Assembly: GCA_034440635.1 (NCBI GenBank)
Contig: JAOTON010000320.1
Coordinates: 213,910-277,909, forward strand
Length of the DNA: 64,000 bases
Direction of reading: 5' to 3'
DNA from: Lepas anatifera
Taxonomy: Eukaryota; Arthropoda; Thecostraca; Lepadidae
Part shown: positions 21,230 through 34,104 of the stretch, one piece after another
How the letters are laid out: the number at the start of each line of letters is the position of its first letter
Position numbering within the stretch: position 1 is the first letter of the stretch
The notes under the pieces: generated by a model
Database searches by the model: none
What the model was told of the DNA's origin: nothing
Seen by the model: the letters and a program-made list of their open reading frames with translations, nothing else
Position numbers and translations under genes: made by a program

Positions 21230-22266
21230 TTAACCCTCGCCCCACCGGGGGGCCATCCATGGCCCCCCTAAGGTTTTTCCGGGATAGCAGAAAAACGACG
21301 AGGCGCAGCACCACGGTTGAAGGCTCTACCTCTCACTGCATCATTTTCCCATCATCCCTGAAATTTTTTACCCCGGGTCACCCAAGGTCAGGTCACAAGA
21401 CGAGGTCAACCAAGGTCACCTCACTTCACGTTTAGAGCTCTGTAAGAGCTACATTTCAAAGTCGATCGATTTGAAACTTCCTACACTTCATGACCCCTCC
21501 AGGGTCTACAAGGTGTATATCCAGGATTTTTTTATTTCGTGCCCTGAGGTCAGGTCACGAGGCGACCCTCTCCCATTGATAAAGCATGGGGAAAAGCTAT
21601 TTCATGATATAAAAGCCACAAAAATGATTTCAAATACTCAGACTGCTCAGAACAACGTTTTTGGACACTCTTTCACGGATCCCAGGGGGCCATATTTGCC
21701 CTTTGACTTTTCCAAGGTCATCCAAGGTCACCAGAGGTCAAAAACAGTATTTTGACAATAACTTTTGACCTAATTAAGCTAGAGCGGTGAAACAAACACC
21801 ATCGTGTTTGTCTTGTCACTGGCTTTCATTTGATATACGGCAAGGTCACTTTGTGACCTTTCGTGACCTCAGGTCATATTAGGTCACGAGGTGACCTCTG
21901 GAGGTCAAACCACTGGCGGGAGGTCTTTAGGTTCCACATAGCGGGAAAAGTGCTGGCAATTTGCTATCAAATGTACTTTACCAGGCCTCAATAGCTCTAT
22001 TGACATAAGAGTTATGCCCAGTTTGCTTAATCATTGCATATTTGAGTGAAAATAGCCGATCTTGACCTAATTTGACTTCTGGAGGTCAAACCATTGACCT
22101 GAGCACTAAAACATGCGAAGTAATTTCTTACTGAATTCACGCGAGCTTTCTATTGCACTTTGCAGATTTGCGCTAACGCCCATATTTTCGGAGTTAGAGG
22201 GGGGGCCATCGATGGCCCCCCGGTGGGGCGAAGGTGGCGCCGGACCCCCGGTGGGGCGCGGGTTAA
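21230..22266 (+). mobile_element. A3: complete A-family element
   Basis: 1037 bp; ends and palindromes as in A1 (left palindrome slightly degenerate, GGCCATCCATGGCC). Its right TTAA (22263-22266) is directly the left TTAA of B4, so the two elements are joined without spacer. Confidence 0.85.
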
Positions 22267-23105
22267 CACGCGCATTGACGGGGGCGGGTACCCGCCCCCC
22301 TCGGGTTTTTCAGAGATAGCAGAAAAACGGCGGCGCGTAGCGCCGCCGTACCTGGTATACCTTTTCCCTCACCATTTTTACAACTTCTGTGAAAATTTTA
22401 AGGTTAGGTCATCTCAGGTCAGGTCCCCATTACAGGTCAAGTGACCCGACCTCAAAAAAAAAGTTTAAGATAGCATAAGTCGGAGCAGTGTGAACTTATC
22501 CGATTGAAACTCATATCACATAATTGCCCCACCGAGTTCTCTAAAATGTCTTCCGGTATTTTTGATATCGATGACCTAAGGTCAGGTACGAAGCATGACC
22601 TCTCCATTGGAAATACATGGGAAAAATGGTTTTTACAGAATAACTCAGTAACGGATGGTGATAGAGCATTTATTTTAGCTGCATTAGACTTGCCTGGGCT
22701 TTGCGGTTCTAATGATATGCATTTTATATAATTTGACCCCTGACCTGACCTCAGGTCGGGTCAAATTCTTGATTTGACCTAGCAAGGTCAACTTATATAT
22801 CATTCGATTCGGCTTTCTAAGAGGATTCATATAGTTCAAGTCGTTTTACTCTATCTTTACTTGTTCAGATTTAATGGCCGAAAAACTGAATTTACATGTT
22901 ATCCCTATGACGGGCATGTTTTGACCTCTCGTGACCTTAAATGTGACCGGACAAAAAAATGGTTCAAATGTTTTCGACGGAGAAGTGGATGGGCAGCCCA
23001 ACACCGTTTACCGTTTTTCGCTACCTACTGTGGTTCTCGAGATCTTAGGGGGGGCGGGTACCCGCCCCCCCCGTCAATGCGAAGGTTGCTCAGACCCCCG
23101 TCTAA
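22263..23105 (+). mobile_element. B4: B-family element, right end truncated
   Basis: Starts TTAACACGCGCATTGACGG with the single-unit palindrome GCGGGTACCCGC, the GGTTTTTCAGAGATAGCAG box and a perfect hairpin (ACGGCGGCGC / GCGCCGCCGT around GTA). The right doubled unit ends at CAGACCCCCGTC and lacks its terminal CAATGCGCGTGTTAA, so the element has lost about 15 bp. Confidence 0.8.
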
Positions 23106-23137
23106 AAGACTTTTGGCTTTTAGATCATAAGTTTTTT

Positions 23138-23495
23138 TACCATACTTTTTCAACGAGAGAGGTCACCTCAAGACCTGACCTTAGGTCACGAAACCGAAAA
23201 ATCCCGGATATACATCTTGTAGACCCTAGCGGGGCCATGAACTGTAGGAAGTTCCAAATTGATCGACTGAGAAATGTAGCTCTCATAGAGCTCGAAATTT
23301 GAAGTGAGGTAACCTTGGTTGACCTCGCCTGGTGACCTGACCTCGGGTGACCCCGGGTGAAAAATGTCAGGGATCGTTTGAAAATAATGGGGTGAGAGAT
23401 AGAGCCCTTAACCGCGGCCCCTGCGTTTCGTCGTTTTTTTGCTATCCCCAAAAAACCTTAGGGGGCATCGATGTCCAATGTGCGGCGAGGGTTAA
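23138..23495 (-). mobile_element. A-family single-unit end fragment
   Basis: Matches the first third of A elements in reverse (AAATCCCGGATATACA..., GCTATCCCCAAAAAACC..., GGCGAGGGTTAA). Diverged palindrome and missing the rest of the element. Confidence 0.7.
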
Positions 23496-23977
23496 TAGTT
23501 AAGTAAACTCAAGGTCAAGGTCAAGGCCACGGATCAAGGGCAAACCTTCCTTTCCTGGCTAAATGTTTCTATAGTTCCAGTTATATTGCATTGAACTTGA
23601 ATGACCTTGAATTCAAAGTTTCAGAAACATCGTATGAAACCTTCCCTCTATGACTGTAAATATCGCTATATAGCCGTAGTCCTCTTTTGGTATATTCCGT
23701 TTTTTCGTATATTGAAGGCATTTTCCGATAGGTCTCCAGCACGACACAATTTGACTTTTACCAACTTATTTGACCTTGAAAATATTGACCCAGTACAGTG
23801 ACATTGTTCGATAAGATATATCTCCATCGACCCACACACACTCCCTAACGAGAGTTTGTCAAATCTCTTGTTTTCTGAGATCTCAGGGGGTTACTTTACC
23901 TCTTGCGACATAGCCTAGTCAATGGAGCGCACTAAATCCCCCCTTTGACGCCTGACTTCTCTCTACTGCGCGTGTTA
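23496..23977 (+). mobile_element. Diverged C-family fragment
   Basis: Begins in repeated AAGGTCAAGGTCAAGG and shares TTGAACTTGAATGACCTTGA and GAGATCTCAGGGGG with C1. Ends CTACTGCGCGTGTTAA. The left end is not identifiable. Confidence 0.55.
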
Positions 23978-24199
23978 AATGAGGGGTAAAAGTGAACTGC
24001 CCATGTTTTTTTCAGGCTATTACTTCATTTAACATTTAAAAACTTTCAAATAGTTCTAGAGAAGGCATACTTTTTGGCTCGAGCGTCCTTAAATTTCATT
24101 TTTCCTCAAATTTTCTGTCTGTTTGTATTGGTGTCTTACAAGCTAAAACATATTTTATATGTCATGGTCGTGCATGTATTTTTGTAGATTTTTCTTACT

Positions 24200-25231
24200 T
24201 TAACCCTCGCCCCACCGGGGGGCCATCGATGGCCCCCCTAAGGTTTTTCCGGGATAGCAGAAAAACGACGGGGCGCAGCACCGCGGTTGAGGGCTCTACC
24301 TCTCACTGCATCATTTTCCCATCATCCCTGAAATTTTTTACCCCGGGTCACCCAAAGTCAGGTCACCAGACGAGGTCAACCAAGGTCACCTCACTTCACC
24401 TTTAGAGCTCTGTAAGAGCTACATTTCAAAGTCAATCAATTTGAAACTTCCTACACTTCATAACCCCTCTAGGGTCTATAAGGTGTATATCCGGGATTTT
24501 TCGATTTCGTGCCCTGAGGTCAGGTCACGAGGTGACCTCTCCCATTGGAAAAGCATGGGGAAAAGTTGTTTCATGATATAAAAGCCACAAAAATGATTGC
24601 AAATACTCAGACTGCTCAGAACAACGTTTTTGGACACCTTTTCACAGATCCCAGGGGTCATATTTGCCCTTTGACTTTTCCAAGGTCATCCAAGGTCACC
24701 AGGGGTCAAAAACAGTATTTTGACAATAACTTTTGACCTAATTAAGCTAGAGCGGTGAAACAAACACCATCGTGTTTGTCTTGTCACTGGCTTTCATTTG
24801 ATATACGGCAAGGTTACTTTTTGACCTTTCGTGACCTCAGGTCATATTAGGTCACGAGGTGACCTCTGGAGGTCAAACCACTGGCGGGAGGTCTTTACGT
24901 TCCACATAGCGGGAAAAGTACTGGCAATTTGCTATCAAATGTACTTTACCAGGCCTCAATAGCTCTAATGACATAAGAGTTATGCCCAGTTTGCTTAATC
25001 ATTGCATATTTGAGTGAAAATAGCCGATCTTGACCTAATTTGACCTCTGGAGGTCAAACCATTGACCTGAGCACTAAAACATGCGAAGTAATTTCTTACT
25101 GAATTCACGCGAGCTTTCTATTGCACTTTGCAGATTTGAGCTAACGCCCATATTTTCGGAGTTAGAGGGGGCCATCGATGGCCCCCGGTGGGGCGAAGGT
25201 GGCGCCGGACCCCCGGTGGGGCGCGGGTTAA
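24200..25231 (+). mobile_element. A4: complete A-family element
   Basis: 1032 bp, standard A ends. Its right TTAA (25228-25231) is shared with C1. Right palindrome slightly shortened (GGGGGCCATCGATGGCCCCC). Confidence 0.85.
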
Positions 25232-26150
25232 CTCGCGCACTGGAGGGGGGCCTCGAGGCCCCCCACCGGTTTTTCCGAGGTGGCCGGAGAGCCGCTTGTA
25301 GCCGAAAAACGAAACTTGGCCACATTTAACAGAATTTAATAGCGCGTCGACTGGTGAAAAAATTTTGAACATCAGCCGAAAATTGTTTGACTTATAGGCT
25401 TTCAAAGTCAGACCTGCATTTTGAGATCGCCGTAAACGCGCGGTCGGACCAGTTAGCTTGCATTGAAGACCGAGTGGTGACGTCATAACGTCATATAAGC
25501 GGGACTATATGTCAAGGTCACTTCACATGAAAGTCAAGGTCAAAGTCAAAGGTCACAGGTCAAGGTAATATCTGCACTTTCAAGGTCACTGACCACTGTG
25601 CGTCCGGCCAAATGACGTTACCCCGTCTGACATATATTATGCTATGACGTCATCGGTAGGGTACCCCAATACAAAGGTCAAGGTCAAAGGTCAAGGACAA
25701 AGGTCATTGGGAAAGGTCAATCCTTATTTCCCGCCAAACAGTGGCTACAGTGTTAGTCAAAGTGTAAATAATAAGTAGTATACCATATGGTGACCTTAAA
25801 GGTCAATGAACTTGAATGACCTTGACCCAAAAGTTGTGGCGAAGCCTTTTTGAGACCTCTTCTCTATGAACTTTGTCCGCCTTTAGCTTATTCCCGCCAT
25901 TTTCCTGCATAATCACAGCATTTATCAATCGATACCAGCATGGCCAATATTTGACCTTTACGACCTCGTTTGAACCTGAAGATATTGACCTAGGTCAATG
26001 AAAATTAGTCATCATGTAGATCATCATAGCTCCCACCCACCTACCAAGTGGCGTTTTTCTAACCCTCTTAGTTGTTGAGATCTTAGGGGGCCTACCAGGC
26101 CCCCTCCAGTGCGCGTTAGTGCCAGACCCCCCCTCCAGTGCAGGTGTTAA
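25228..26150 (+). mobile_element. C1: complete C-family element (family reference)
   Basis: 923 bp from TTAACTCGCGCACTGGAGG to CCAGTGCAGGTGTTAA. Left palindrome GGGGCCTCGAGGCCCC, then GGTTTTTCCGAGGTGGCC; right palindrome GGGGGCCTACCAGGCCCCC plus the second unit. Interior is dense in AGGTCA direct repeats (AAGGTCAAGGTCAAAGG) and contains AGGTCAATGAACT, one mismatch from a perfect EcRE. Confidence 0.85.
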
Positions 26151-26418
26151 TGACATATTCATAACCCTGACAGACTAAAGTTTTTTATAGAAGTCATACA
26201 TGTAGAAACGTCGAACAAAAAATTGATGGCCAAATTGCATTTAGACGTTTTTTCCAAACATTGCCATGGGGTCAATTGTCCAGATGTTAAGGGGAGATAC
26301 GCGAAAAAATCATTATTGTGGTTTCTTGCTATTTGAAAAATCCTTATTACAAAAATGTCAATTATTTTTGTAACTTAGGCAAAATTTTGGGAGGCCACTC
26401 ACTAATTATCAAAATAGG

Positions 26419-27450
26419 TTAACCCTCGCCCCACCGGGGGCCATCGATGGCCCCCCTAAGGTTTTTCCGGGATAGCAGAAAAACGACGAGGCGCAGCACC
26501 GCGGTTGAGGGCTCTACCTCTCACTGCATCATTTTCCCATCATCCCTGAATTTTTTTACCCCGGGTCACCCAAGGTCAGGTCACCAGACGAGGTCAACCA
26601 AGGTCACCTCACTTCACCTTTAGAGCTCTGTAAGAGCTACATTTCAAAGTCGATCGATTTGAAACTTCCTACACTTCATGACCCGTCCAGGGTCTACAAG
26701 GTGTATATCCGGGATTTTTCGATTTCGTGCCCTGAGGTCAGGTCACGAGGCGACCTCTCCCATTGGAAAAGCATGGGGAAAAGCTATTTCATGATATAAA
26801 AGCCACAAAAATGATTGCAAATACTCAGACTGCTCAGAACAACGTTTTTGGACACCCTTTCACGGATCCCAGGGGTCATATTTGCCCTTTGACTTTTCCA
26901 AGGTCATCCAAGATCACCAGAGGTCAAAAACAGTATTTTGACAATAACTTTTGACCTAACTGAGCTAGAGCGGTGAAACAAACACCATCGTGTTTGTCTT
27001 GTCACTGGCTTTCATTTGATATACGGCAAGGTCACTTTTTGACCTCTCGTGACCTCAGGTCATATTAGGTCACGAGGTGACCTCTGGCGGTCAAACCACT
27101 GGCGGGAGGTCTTTACGTTCCACATAGCGGAAAAAGTACTGGCAATTTGCTATCAAATGTACTTTACCAGGCCTCAATAGCTCTAATGACATAAGAGTTA
27201 TGCCCAGTTTGCTTAATCATTGCATATTTGAGTGAAAATAGCCGATCTTGACCTAATTTGACCTCTGGAGGTCAAACCATTGACCTGAGCACTAAAAAAA
27301 GCGAAGTAATTTCTTACTGAATTCACGCGAGCTTTCAATTGCACTTTGCAGATTTGCGCTAACGCCCATATTTTCGGAGTTAGAGGGGGGCATCGATGGC
27401 CCCCCGGTGGGGCGAAGGTGGCGCCGGACCCCCGGTGGGGCGCGGGTTAA
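26419..27450 (+). mobile_element. A5: complete A-family element
   Basis: 1032 bp with standard A termini and interior. Right palindrome reads GGGGGGCATCGATGGCCCCCC, one base short on one side. Confidence 0.85.
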
Positions 27451-27574
27451 CAGTTCCGGTAAAATGCTGAAAGCTTCACCCATGTTTTACGTTTCGAAAA
27501 ATATTTAATGTTGAAGAGTAATCCTTTTTGTAATAAAAATGTCTTTTCTCCTGTATTTGCATTTGAATTAATTT

Positions 27575-28426
27575 TTAACACGCGCATTGACGGGGGGGCG
27601 GGTACCCGCCCCCTGGGGTATTTCGGAGATAGTAAAAAAACGGCGGCGCGTAGCGCCGCCGTACTTGGTATACCTTTTCCCTCATCATTTTTACAACTTC
27701 TGTGAAAATTTTAAAGTTAGGTCATCTCAGGTCAGGTCACCAGTACAGGTCAAGTGACCCAACCTCAAAAAAAGTTTAAGATAGCATAAGTCGGAGCAGG
27801 GTGAACTTATCCGATTGAAACTCATATCACATAATGGCCTCACCGAGTTCTCTAACACATGTTCCGGTATTTTTGATATCGATGACCTAAGGTCAGGTAC
27901 GAGGCATGACCTCTCCATTGGAAATACATAGGAAAAATGGTTTTTATGGAATAACTCAGTAACGGATGGTGATAGAGCATTTATTTTAGTTGCATTATAC
28001 TCGCCTGGGCTTTGCAGTTCTAATAATATGCATTTTATATAATTTGACCTTAACCTGACCTCAGGTCAGGTCAAATCCTTGATTGGACCTAGCAAGGTCA
28101 AATTATATATCATTCGATTCGGCTTGCTAAGAGGATTCATATAATTTAAGTCGTTTTGCTCTATCTCTACTTTTTCAGATGCAATGGCCGAAAAACTGAA
28201 TTTTACATGTTATCCCTATGACGGCATGTTTTGACCTCTCGTGACCTTAAATGTGACCTGACAAAAAATGGTTCAAATGTTTTCGATGGAGAAGTGGATG
28301 GGCAGCCCAACGCCGTTTACCGTTTTTCGCTACCTACCGTGGTTCTTGAGATCTTAGGAGGGGGGCGGGTACCCGTCCCCCCGTCAATGCGAAGGTGGCT
28401 CAGACCCCCGTCAATGCGCGTGTTAA
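27575..28426 (+). mobile_element. Complete B-family element
   Basis: 852 bp from TTAACACGCGCATTGACGG to CAATGCGCGTGTTAA, with GCGGGTACCCGC palindromes at both ends and the ACGGCGGCGC/GCGCCGCCGT hairpin at 27642-27664. Confidence 0.85.
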
Positions 28427-28648
28427 ATAGCCTCTAAGAATACAAAATGAATTAATTTGCCCTAGAAGCGGAGAACAACCTAATTACTCAAGTTTTCAGT
28501 CGTTTCGTACCTCGGGTCTTGACTCGTTTTCTGCTTCAGCCCCAGAATGACAAATATTTTGCGTCAGAAAGGTCACGTGGCCTCCTATGAGGTGGCTGTA
28601 CATTCTGATTGGTGAATTGTAATTTCTTAAAAGTCCTATATTTGTGTC

Positions 28649-30715
28649 TTAACCCTCGCCCAACCAAGGGGGCCATCGATGGCCCCCTAAGGTTTTTCCC
28701 CGGATAGCAGAAAAACGAAGAGGCGCAGCATCGCGGTTGAGGGCTCTACCTCTTACTGCATCATTTTCCCACCATCCCTAAGATCTTTTACCCCGTGTCA
28801 CCCAAGGTCAGGTCACCAGACGAGGTCAACCAAGGTCACCTCACTTCAACTTTAGAGCTCTGTAAGAGCTACATTTCGAATTCGATCAATTTGAAACTTC
28901 CTACACTTTATGGTCCCTACAGGGTCTACAAGGTGTATATCCGGGATTTTTCAAATTCGTGCTCCTGAGGTCAGGTCACAAGATGACCTCTCCCATTGAA
29001 AAAGCATTGGGAAAAGCTGTGTTATGATCTTAAAGTCACAAAAGCGATTTAAAATGCTCAGCTTGATCAGAAAACCGTTCTTGGACACCCTTTCACAGAT
29101 TCCAAGGGACATATTTGCCGTTTGACCTCTCCAAAGTCATCCAAGGTCACCAGGGTCAAAAACAGTATTTTGACAATACCTTTTGACCTAATTAACCCGC
29201 GCCCCACCGGGGGTCCGGCGCCACCTTCGCCCCACCGGGGGGACATCGATGGCCCCCCTCTAACTCCGAAAATATGGGCGTTAGCGCAAATCTGCAAAGT
29301 GCAATAGAAACCTTGCGTGAATTCAGTAAGAAGTTACTTCGCATGTTTTAGTGCTCAGGTCAATGGTTTAACCTCCAGAGGTCAAATTAGGTCAAGATCG
29401 GCTATTTTCACTCAAATATGCAATGATTGAGCAAACTGGGCATAACACTTATGTCATTAGAGCTATTGAGCTATTAGAGCTAAGGTACATTTGATAGCAA
29501 ATTGCCAGTACTTTTTCCGCTATGTGGAACGTAAAGACTTCCCGCCAGTGGTTTGACCTCCAGAGGTCACCTGATGACCTAATATGACCTGAGGTCACGA
29601 AAGGTCAGAAAGTGACCTTGCCGTATATCAAATGAAAGCCAGTGACAAGACAAACACGATGGTGTTTGTTTCACCGCTCTAGCTTAATTAGGTCAAAAGT
29701 TATTGCCAAAATACTGTTTTTGACCTCTGGTGACCTTGGATGACCTTGGAAAAGTCAAAGGGCAAGTATGACCCCTGGGATCCGTGAAAGTGTGTCCAAA
29801 AACGTTGTTCTGAGCAGTCTGAGTATTTCCAATCATTTTTGTGGCTTTTATATCATGAAACAACTTTTCCCTATGCTTTTCCAATGGGCGAGGTCGCCTC
29901 GTGACCTGACCTCAGGGCACGAAATCGAAAAATCCCGGATATACACCTTGTAGACCCTGGAGGGGTTATGAAGTGTAGGAAGTTTCAAATTGATCGACTT
30001 TGAAATGTAGCTCTTACAGAGCTCTAAAGGTGAAGTGAGGTGACCTTGGTTGACCTCGTCTGGTGACCTGACCTTGGGTGACCCGGGGTAAAAAATTTCA
30101 GGGATGATGGGAAAATGATGCAGTGAGAGGCAGAGCCCTCAACTGCGGTGCTGCGCCTCGTCGTTTTTCTGCTATCCCGGAAAAACCTTAGGGGGCCATC
30201 GATGGCCCCCGGTGAGGCGAGGGTTAAGCTAGAGAGCTGAAACAAACACCATCGTGTTTGTCTTGCCACTGGCTTTCATGTGATATATGGCAAGATCACT
30301 TTCTGACCTTTCGTGACCTCAGGTCATCTTAGGTCACGAGGTGACCTCTGGAGGTCAAACTAATGGCGGGAGGTCTTTACGTTCCACATAGCGGAAAAAG
30401 GACTGACAATTTCCTATCAAATGTACTTTACCAGACTTCAATAGCTCTAATGGCATGAGAGTTATGCCCAGTTTGCTTAAGCATTGCATATTTGAGTGAA
30501 AATAGCCGATCTGGACCTAATTTGACCTCTGGAGGTCAAACCACTAACCTGAGCACTAAAACATGTGAAGTAATTTCTTACTGAATTTACGCGAGCTTTC
30601 TATTGCACTTTGCAGATTTGCGCTAACGCCCATATTTTCGGAGTTAGAGGGGAACCATCGATGCCCCCGGTGGGGGCGAAGGTGGCGCTGGACCCCCGGT
30701 GGGGGCGGGTTGATA
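28649..30715 (+). mobile_element. A6: A-family element split by another A element
   Basis: Present as 28649-29196 and 30224-30715. The left part runs to CTTTTGACCTAATTAA and the right part resumes TTAAGCTAGAGAGCTG, precisely the sequence found uninterrupted in other A copies (GACCTAATTAAGCTAGAGCGG). Total without the insert is about 1036 bp, equal to a full A. The right terminus is decayed (GGGGGCGGGTTGAT). Confidence 0.85.
29193..30227 (-). mobile_element. A-family element nested inside A6
   Basis: Complete 1035-bp copy in reverse orientation, TTAACCCGCGCCCCACC to GGCGAGGGTTAA, flanked on both sides by the TTAA of the A6 interior. This is direct evidence for TTAA-specific transposition with target duplication. 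Confidence 0.9.
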
Positions 30716-31232
30716 TTATTTTTGGCTGTAGCTTTTTTAAAACAACTTTTTATTTAATAGTTTTAAACTTTCAAGTCACTGCTAAGGAAAAACGGGACCG
30801 GTTTTTCAGAGCATTTGATTGCCTTAGCCGGGGATACGTCATTTACATCGATAAGAGGTGTATCGGTAAAGTCGTCTAGAAATGCTGACTTTGGGAGCAA
30901 TTTTAAGGCATTTGCAAAAAATGGAATAGGACTTCTGAAACAACTTTTTGTGACCTTTCGATCTGGCCAATACATTTTTCGCGTATCTCCCTTAAAGCAT
31001 TGGGCAGTGAAAGCATAACTCCTAGCCCCTTCCCTCCCTCTTTCTACGTTTAGTACCGAAATTACCAATGCAAGTTTGTTTCAGGTATTCCACATCACAT
31101 CTGCACGAAAGCACATACATGACCTTGCTGTCATCACCCAGTTGCTCAGTCCACATTGCTTCTGTAGATACTACGCTTCCATACTTACACGCATCTGGGT
31201 GTTCTGTGGGTGATATTCTGGTGACGTGGTGG
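30716..31232. other. Spacer with no recognised gene
   Basis: An open frame on the minus strand (31348 to 31022) overlaps a stretch with moderately coding-like composition around 31090-31230, but it has no recognised domain and is crossed by the end of the hAT-like element. Not called as a gene. Confidence 0.3.
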
Positions 31233-31240
31233 CTATGTAC
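31233..31240. repeat. Left 8-bp target duplication (CTATGTAC)
   Basis: Identical to 36958-36965, abutting the TAGAGGTGGGA termini. Confidence 0.8.
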
Positions 31241-32523
31241 TAGAGGTGGGAGTTTCGGGAAATTTTGCAGGCCCGGGCCCGAGCCCGGTCTGCTGCTGAT
31301 TTTAGACACCCGTCTTAAACCCGGTTTGTGGAAGAAATGGCTTATCAAGCCCGAGAAGGCCCGGAATCATGGAAAAACCAGAAACGACTAAATACAGCAT
31401 TTATTTACTTTAAAGCTGTCTCAAATACATGTTTTAAGCAAATTTATACTGGAAAAAGTTTTGGTTTCACCCGAAACCATATTAAAAAGGTGCATGCAGC
31501 ATCAGTAGCCTCAGCTATCTTAACCCGCGCCCCACCGGGGGTCCGGCGCCACCTTCACCCCACCGGGGGCCATCGATGGCCCCCTCTAACACCGAAAATA
31601 TGGGCGTTAGCGCAAATCTGCAAAGTGCAATAGAAAGCTTGCGTGAATTCAGTAAGAAATTACTTTGCATGTTTTAGTGCTCAGGTCAATGGTTTGACCT
31701 CCAGAGGTCAAATTAGGTCAAGATCGGCTATTTTCACTCAAATATGCAATGATTGAGCAAACTGGGCATAACTCTTATATCATTAGAGCTATTGAGACCT
31801 GGTAAAGTACATTTGATAGCAAATTGCCAGTACTTTTTCCGCTATGTGGAACGTAAAGACCTCCCGCCAGTGGTTTGACCTCCAGAGGTCACCTCGTGAC
31901 CTAATATGACCTGAGGTCACGAAAGGTCAGAAAGTGACCTTGCCGTATATCAAATGAAAGCCAGTGACAAGACAAACACGATGGTGTTTGTTTCACCGCT
32001 CTAGCTTAATTAGATCAAAAGTTATTGCCAAAATACTGTTTTTGACCTCTGGTGACCTTGGATGACCTTGGAAAAGCCAAAGGGCAAATATGACCCCTGG
32101 GATCCGTGAAAGGGTGTCCAAAAACGTTGTTCTGAGCAGTCTGAGTATTTGCAATCATTTTTGTGGCTTTTATATCATGAAACAACTTTTCCCTATGCTT
32201 TTCCAATGGGAGAGGTCGCCTCGTGACCTGACCTCAGGGCACGAAATCGAAAAATCCCGAATATACACCTTGTAGACCCTGGAGGGGTTATGAAGTGTAG
32301 GAAGTTTCAAATCGATCGACTTTGAAATGTAGCTCTTACAGAGCTCTAAAGTGAAGTGAGGTGACCTTGGTTGACCTTGTCTGGTGACCTGACCTTGGGT
32401 GACTTGGGGTAAAAAATTTCAGGGATGATGGGAAAATGATGCAGTGAGAGGTAGAGCCCTCAACTGCGGTGCTGCGCCTCGTCGTTTTTCTGCTATCCCG
32501 GAAAAACCTTAGGGGGGCCAACG

Positions 32524-34104
32524 ATGGGTCTATCACTCTCGGCGGAAAAATCATCAGTCGTTGTCTTTGCCAGAGCGCATTCCAGACACGACCCTCCACG
32601 GCTCCAAATCTCTGGTAAACCTATTGAATGCACCAATAGCTTCAAATTCTTGGGCGTTACCCTAGATTCCCGATTGAGTTTCAATGAGCACATCACCAAA
32701 GTCGTCTCTAGCTGTCAAAAGCGAGTCAACATTCTCCGCATGCTCGGCGGCACAGAGTATGGCGGGGATCGAAAGACCCTGCTTATGCTCTACAAGTCCC
32801 TGATTCGGTCCATTCTCGAATATAATTCGTTCGTTTTTGACTCGACGAACAAGACCAATAAATTAAAGCTAGAGCGAGTCCAAAACGCCAGTATCCGGGC
32901 AGCCACAGGCGCGCTCGGAGAATCCCTCATCACCAGCCTGCTAACTGATAGCGGGCTGTGCCCACTACAGACAAGACGCGACGCCCAGCTTATTTCTTAC
33001 TACATCAAGGTTCAATCCACCGAAAATCACCCGGCAAAACAATGTTTTGCCCATCCCAGACGAGCAAATAAAGCTACTCTACAGAAGTGGCCCCCATTTA
33101 AGCACAGAGTAGCGAAAACCCTGGAAAGCCTAAATCTTGCACTGCCAGCGACAATAGGCAAACCCCCACTCTCCCGCTTCTGGACTCGAAAAGAGCCCAA
33201 AGTGGAATTTCTTTTCACTTCCCGTAAAACGGACTTCTCAGAGGAAGAAGTCTCCCCAAAATTCCTAGAGTTCCGATCTTGTAACGCGGACAAGACCTTT
33301 ATATTTACAGACGGCTCCAAAATAGGCGAAAAAGTAGGCCTCGGCATCTGGGGGCAAAATATTTGCCTTCAGAAAAGACTTCCGGACAACTGCTCTATTT
33401 TCACAGCCGAGGCTGTTGCCATCCTAAATGCATTAGCCATAATCAGAACCCAAAATATCAACTCAGCCGTCATCTGTTCAGACTCTAAATCTGTCCTGCA
33501 GGCCGTCAGTAACGTAGTCAACCCCAGCCACCACGTTATAGCAGATATTCAGAAAGGTATCGATGATACCCCTGATGTCTCTTTTCTTTGGATCCTGGGC
33601 CACTGCAAAATTCAAGGAAATGAAAAGGCCGATGAGCAGGCAAAAAAGTCCCTAGAACTTAGAGAGATCGCACCCTTAACGTGGTCTGGAGACGATAGCA
33701 AAGCTCTCCTCCAGGACACCATCCGGAAGCAAATTCAAAATAACTGGACTACAAACCACAGCGCCCACCTATTCTATATCAAGCCTAACATCGGCTACTG
33801 ACCCAGTTCCAACCAAAAGAGTCGCCGGCGCGAGGTTATTCTAACCAGACTCAGAAATGGACACACAAAATTAAATGCCTATTGGAACGCGGGTACCTGT
33901 GGTACCTGCGACGCAATGGAGAATCCCTATCACATTCTCATCGATTGTCCCCAGCACAATACCCATCGGCAACCCATGCTAGATTACTGCCGAATCCAAA
34001 ACATCCCTGTAGACCTAAAAACTCTGCTCGGTAACGACCATCCTGAGCTACTCGAAAAAGTCTTTACATTCCTAAAGGACTCTGGGCTAGAGAAGTTTCT
34101 ATAA
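32524..34104 (+). pseudogene. LINE ORF2 C-terminus: RT tail, RNase H, CCHC knuckle; one in-frame stop
   Basis: About 527 codons in a single frame, broken only by TGA at 33799-33801, where related proteins usually have Trp. Order: RT palm/thumb tail (FKFLGVTLDSRLSF at about residue 42), connecting helices, then RNase H with the catalytic acidic positions in IFTDGS, TAEAVAI and CSDSKS and the WILGHCKIQGNEKAD motif. After the stop, EVILTRLRNGHTKLN and a zinc knuckle C-x2-C-x8-H-x4-C (GTCGTCD... HILIDC). It would act in the nucleus in target-primed reverse transcription. The 5' end including the catalytic YADD is missing, so it is dead. The first bases (32524-32527) are A7 sequence that happens to supply an ATG. 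Confidence 0.8.

Noticed and set aside
31022..31348. 108-codon minus-strand frame as a host exon
   Set aside because: No recognisable domain; it runs through the end of a hAT-like element, and rejoining the host sequence across the duplication introduces a stop.
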